From: Geosiphon pyriformis
Taxonomy: Eukaryota; Glomeromycota; Glomeromycetes; Archaeosporales; Geosiphonaceae
Direction of reading: 5' to 3'
Assembly: GCA_016748015.1 (NCBI GenBank)
Contig: JAAOMT010000073.1
Span: 64,001 to 74,931 of the forward strand
DNA length: 10,931 bases
The position numbers were made by a program, and so were the translations under genes. The notes under the pieces are model-generated. The model was given only the letters and a program-made list of their open reading frames with translations. It was not told where the DNA came from and searched no databases. Shown here piece after piece: positions 7,930 to 10,931 of this stretch. Numbering within the stretch: the stretch's first letter is position 1; every line of letters begins with the position of its first letter.

Positions 7930-8117
7930 TCAATATATTCAGCTTCTTTTATTTGGCGGACATCTTCTTGAGTGGCTCCATTGATTAATGCCATTGCTAG
8001 GTCAAAAATCATTTCAGCATCATGAGGGTAGTGGTAAAGTTTATTGAGAGCACTGTTGTATGCTGCATCAAATGGTGTCCCTCTTCTGACTTTTTCCGAA
8101 ATTGATAGAGCATATTG
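7930..8117 (-). pseudogene. Helical segment upstream of the adapter break
   Basis: It continues the Cys-rich module in frame: LSISEKVRRGTPFDAAYNSA, then helical residues and GATQEDVRQIKEAEYIE, after which the adapter begins. It has no stops. It resembles no dUTPase motif 1, so dUTPase must have started in sequence now missing. I do not recognise a domain. Confidence 0.5.
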
Positions 8118-8351
8118 ACAGGTTTGATCACATACTCCTCCTCTCATTGCTACATCAATCCAATTGCATTCTTTTGGTAGTATTTCTCCACATGTAAGGC
8201 AAGATGTGTTGTTCTATTTTCCACTTCTTTTTGGAGACCCAAATCGTTTTCTATGGCATGCTTTGCAAAAGTAACAGGTATGAGTTTCATATTCCTCTTT
8301 TGGAGAAATACATGCTCCCATTGATGAAAGTTTTTTGTTGCAATCTTTGCA
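8118..8351 (-). pseudogene. Cys-rich, probably zinc-binding module between protease and dUTPase
   Basis: In the polyprotein frame the order is CKDC, a single Cys in MGACIS, then CYFCKACH, CLTC, a single Cys in PKECNW, and CDQTC, all within about 78 residues. The paired CxxC spacing suggests two or three zinc ribbons or treble-clef-like knuckles. A TAG (8214-8216) in GK*NNTS interrupts it, most likely from Trp. The flanking parts are acidic (EFEEEKEMPLTE) before it and helical (DAAYNSALNKLYHYPHDAE) after it, and then the adapter cuts the frame. I do not recognise it as a standard Ty3/Gypsy domain. Its role could be nucleic-acid or protein binding. Confidence 0.6.
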
Positions 8352-8606
8352 TTTGAGTGGAATATAGAGTGGTTGTTTCTGTGGTTCTGGTGTAGAATAT
8401 CTAACTTTCTTCCATCCCCTTGATTCTTCAAAAATCTCTTGTTCGGTTTCTTTAGCCCAATTGGATGTTGATCCAAGAGCCATGTAGGTTTCAGTAAGTG
8501 GCATTTCTTTCTCCTCTTCAAATTCAAATACTGGAGCTTTTTCTGATTGTTTGTTAAAGATACCACAGGTTGCAGGTACTATGGTATATTGTCCTTGGTA
8601 TGAGAT

Positions 8607-8942
8607 TTTAAGTTCTTGAGTTTCCCAGTTCAGGTTTGCATTGGCCTTGAGAAGCCAATCATTTCTGACTAGAGCTTGGTATTGGGGTGCATCCATAACA
8701 AGAACTTTAACTGGAATGGTGATTCTATCAATTGAAAAAGGAAAATCATCAATTTCTCCTACTGGAGTCTTCTTTATACCATCAGCTGTGACAATAACTG
8801 TTTGAGCTGGTCTGTCTACATTTCATTTGAGTTGTTGCATTAGCTGGTAAGTGATGATACTTCCAGCTGATCCACTATTTAAGATTAAGCAAATGAGTTT
8901 TCCTTCCACTGTAGCTTCTGTATACATGGCAGTAATTGCTTT
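8607..8942 (-). pseudogene. Retropepsin-like aspartic protease with the catalytic Asp replaced
   Basis: The protease would release the mature gag and pol proteins. The active-site loop reads CLILNSGSAGSII at about 8850-8888. The family has Asp where this copy has Asn (8877-8879, AAT in place of GAT), so it is predicted inactive. Downstream are TVIVTADGIKKTPVGEI (flap side) and VMDAPQYQALVRNDWLLK, matching the usual hydrophobic-hydrophobic-G-x-DWL end, with Arg in place of the usual Gly. TGA 8823-8825 (LK*NVDRP) interrupts the domain, and Trp is the likely original. It lies in the gag frame with no frameshift. Confidence 0.75.
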
Positions 8943-9764
8943 CTGTTTATTAACTGCTGCATTACTAAGCAGAAATGGTGATTCATTTGCCTCAAATTCA
9001 AATAGAAATATATCTGACAGATTAGCATTTTGGGCAATTTGAGCTGGGGGAATGGTGTGGTTGGAAGAGTTTGATCTTGGTGCTGCAATTTCACCTTCAG
9101 AAAGTGCAGTTTGTTGAAAATCCGATTCCTCTGGTATTGTAAGATAACTGGGTTGAGTGTGATAGTGATTGGGTCTTTGTTGGCCCGAATTTCGGGGAAC
9201 CAACTGGTTATTTGGATTGATTCTGTTGTGGTTATTCTGCAATTAATTTTGGAGTGTGAATTGGTTATGTTGAACCAATTTTCTTGCTGGTACTTGATAT
9301 TGTTGAGTGAATAATGTCTGATATGGCTGAATTGGTAAAGATTGCTGATATTGTTGCTGCATTGATTGTGGAGCTGGTGGATAGTAACTGTTTTGATTTT
9401 GTGGTCTTGGTGAATAATAAGTTGGTGGTGGAGATTGGTAATAAGATTGTTGTGGTAAAGAGTAATGTTGATTACTCCTGTTTTGTTGGTCTCTTTGTAA
9501 TTTTCTACAATCTTGTTTCCAGTGTCCTGGAATTCCACAATAATGACAATTTTGAAATTGGTTGTTGGATGATGATCCAAAATTGTTTTGGTTGCATCGT
9601 TGTGAGAGTTGATATCTTTGTGGTTGTTGTGGCTGTTGTTGTTGGTTTGTGAAGTAGCTTTCAACTTTTTTTATGAATTGGTCTATCTTCTTTTCAGCTG
9701 CTGAGCTGGTTTCTCCAATTGCAAGGTTTACAAGCTTGGTGTGATTTGCTTCTTCCATTCCCAT
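8943..9764 (-). pseudogene. Gag nucleocapsid region with CCHC zinc knuckle and Gln/Tyr/Pro-rich tail
   Basis: The region binds element RNA. One zinc knuckle, CHYCGIPGHWKQDC (C-x2-C-x4-H-x4-C), is complete at 9507-9548. Before it is a helical stretch (SAAEKKIDQFIKKVESYF) and a Gln run. After it comes a long low-complexity tail rich in Gln, Tyr, Pro, Ser and Asn, then an acidic segment (SLSDIFLFEFEANE-like) leading to the protease. TAA 9243-9245 (LQN*LQNN) is the only stop, in a Gln-rich context where CAA is likely. Confidence 0.8.
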
Positions 9765-10262
9765 TTCATAGCTCTTTGCCTGTCTAATAGCAGTTGCTAA
9801 GTCTGCTGGAGCATGTGGACGGATTTTCTTAATCAGTTTGTCTTTTAATCTTGCTATAAACTAATCCAGAATTTGAGCATCAGAATAGTAGTCATTGGTT
9901 TTCAATTGTCGGATTTGTCTGAGAAGTTTGTTAAATCTTCCAAGATAGGTCATAACAGATTCAGATGTTTTTTGTTTGATATTGTGAAAGCAGTTTCTGA
10001 GAGTGATAGAGGTATTGTTGTTGGTAAATTGTTGTAGAAAAACATCTTTGAATGCTTGCCAGTTTTCAAATGGTTCTTTTAAATTTTCAAACCATTTTCC
10101 TGCTGTTTCTTGGAGAAAGTAGGGAATTGCTTTGAGCATTCTTGCTGCAATCCAACCATTTGCATCTCCTGCTTTTTGAACTTTGTCAAGCCATTCTTGG
10201 AGACTGGTATCATTGTCTTTACCAGTGAATTCTGGAATTTTTGCAATGTAAGTAGTTGCCAT
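9765..10262 (-). pseudogene. Gag capsid-like domain (retrotransposon gag family)
   Basis: This forms the virus-like particle shell. The characteristic run starts at an ATG (10260-10262) with MATTYIAKIPEFTG. It continues through TSLQEWLDKV, a helix ending IPYFLQETAGKWFENL, NWQAFKDVFLQQF and MTYLGRFNKLLRQI, the classical Ty3/Gypsy gag signature. TAG 9861-9863 (QILD*FIARLKDKL) cuts it. Either Gln or Trp could be the original. The segment FIARLKDKLIKKIRPH continues in frame to the nucleocapsid region. Confidence 0.85.
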
Positions 10263-10931
10263 TTTTTCTTCATTTTCTGGAATTTCTTCTGGTTCTGATT
10301 CAGTTTCTTTACTTTCCAAGCTTTCTGAGTGATTACTTTCGTTTTCCTGTAAGTAATCAATGATATTGGCACTTGTTGATATTGGTTCCTGCTGTTGAGT
10401 AGGATTTCTAGGTGACTGAAAATCTTCTGGTCTGAAAAAACAGCTAAGTGGTGAACTTGGTGTTTGTAGTTGAACAAATAAAATTGAAAATAATGTAATA
10501 GAAAGTGGTAATTTGACACTGGTTCCTTGTTCAGGTGTTTGCAAGTGTTTGGCAGTTGTCTTTTGTAGTGTTAGAGTGTTTGGAGTGGTTCTTGAGTATT
10601 GCTTCAATCTTTGTTTGCCTTTATTGCTTGTTTCTGTCTCTGATTCAAAGTCAAAAGAGTATTTAAACTGTACTGGGTATTTTTCTTCACAATACTTAAT
10701 AATATTAAAATTAAGTTCTTGAAAGTAGGTAGCAAGTGTTTTACTGTTCAGGTCTTCTGTTCCCAAATGTGAATAATGCACTAAATTATTGTAGAGGTTG
10801 CTTCTAACTTCTGAAATGTTGTAGTTTCCAAAAAGATAATTGTTGATGCGGTTTTCAATGTATTGGTATACTGATTTCTTTACAATTTCAATTCCGTCTG
10901 GAATGTTGAATCTTTGCTTGCAGTGGGTGTA
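10263..10931 (-). CDS. N-terminal extension of gag-pol, open to the window edge
   Basis: At least 223 codons precede the canonical gag start in the same frame with no stop. The N-terminal part (FNIPDGIEIVKKSVYQYI, NYLFGNYNISEVRSNLY, TYFQELNFNIIKYCEEKY) looks folded and helical. A Ser/Thr/Gln-rich middle follows, with a short hydrophobic run (LPLSITLFSILFVQL), then an acidic Glu/Ser-rich stretch (LESKETESEPEEIPENEEK) up to the gag Met. I recognise no family. It may be a real leader domain of the polyprotein, or a separate first exon or ORF joined in frame. The true start is outside the window. Confidence 0.5.

Larger units (their letters stand above)
2892..10931 (-). mobile_element. Ty3/Gypsy-type LTR retrotransposon with dUTPase and an extra 3' ORF; 5' end outside the window
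   Basis: Read on the minus strand, the order is gag, protease, dUTPase, RT, RNase H, integrase, an extra ORF, a tandem-repeat 3' UTR, a purine tract and an LTR-like segment. RT-RNase H-integrase order is diagnostic of Ty3/Gypsy rather than Ty1/Copia, where integrase precedes RT. The 5' LTR, primer binding site and gag start lie beyond 10931. The copy is dead: 15 nonsense codons in gag-pol, one in the extra ORF, and a Asp-to-Asn change in the protease. It adjoins the LINE tail, which suggests insertion into or beside the older LINE. The target site duplication cannot be checked because the other end is absent. An adapter at 7911-7929 breaks the assembly inside the element. Confidence 0.85.
4391..10931 (-). 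pseudogene. Single gag-pol polyprotein ORF, 5'-partial, 15 nonsense codons, broken by an adapter
   Basis: From 10931 to the adapter every open segment shares one frame (9861, 9243, 8823, 8214 and 7872 are all multiples of three). From the adapter to TAA 4391-4393 every segment shares a second frame (7661, 6794, 6197, 5915, 5450 and 4613 agree). The only frame change is at the adapter, so gag and pol were probably one uninterrupted ORF with no programmed frameshift. Stops lie at 9861, 9243, 8823, 8214, 7661, 6794, 6677, 6554, 6197, 5915, 5912, 5816, 5807, 5450 and 4613 (lowest base of each). Ten are TGA, two TAG and three TAA. Each can come from TGG, CGA, CAA or CAG by one transition. The ORF is already open at the window edge, so its start lies upstream. 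Confidence 0.85.

Noticed and set aside
8885-9664. A 259-residue open frame overlapping gag on the minus strand, and a 112-residue plus-strand frame at 9314-9652
   Set aside because: Both are low-complexity shadows of the Gln/Asn-rich gag tail. The zinc knuckle lies in the other minus-strand frame.
4613-10931. TGA read as Trp (alternative genetic code) to explain the many TGA codons
   Set aside because: TGG is common in the same frames, and TAA and TAG stops are also present. Several TGA sites fit Arg (CGA) better than Trp. Decay explains all of them.

Overview
The window is AT-rich eukaryotic repeat DNA and contains no ordinary host gene. Its style (Tyr/Asn/Gln-rich retroelement proteins, heavily decayed copies, nested elements) is most like the transposon-rich genomes of arbuscular mycorrhizal fungi (Glomeromycotina, Rhizophagus-like). 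That assignment comes from family recognition and has not been searched. Two retrotransposons lie tail to tail.

Left part (about 1-2891, + strand): the 3' part of a decayed non-LTR (LINE-type) retrotransposon. Reverse transcriptase, then RNase H, then a C-terminal segment can be followed through one degraded reading path with many stops and a few frameshifts, ending in an A-rich tail.

Right part (about 2892-10931, - strand, 5' end outside the window): a Ty3/Gypsy-type LTR retrotransposon. In transcription order it has a long N-terminal extension, gag capsid, CCHC zinc knuckle, aspartic protease, Cys-rich module, dUTPase, reverse transcriptase, RNase H and integrase. Then come a short spacer, an extra 235-codon ORF (3522-4229), a 3' untranslated region with about eight 20-21 bp tandem units, a candidate polypurine tract and a candidate 269-bp 3' LTR (2892-3160). 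Gag to integrase reads as one polyprotein. It carries 15 in-frame stops but no indel, apart from one break at 7911-7929.

That break is technical. Positions 7911-7929 are exactly the 19-base Tn5/Nextera mosaic-end adapter. The reading frame changes there and the N-terminal part of dUTPase (motif 1) is absent, so the window is misjoined or collapsed at this point.

The most interesting biology is the LTR element's layout: dUTPase and a Cys-rich module between protease and RT, an unrecognised ORF after integrase with a good 3' splice acceptor just before its ATG, and decay apparently made only of C-to-T and G-to-A transitions, including the catalytic Asp of the protease changed to Asn.
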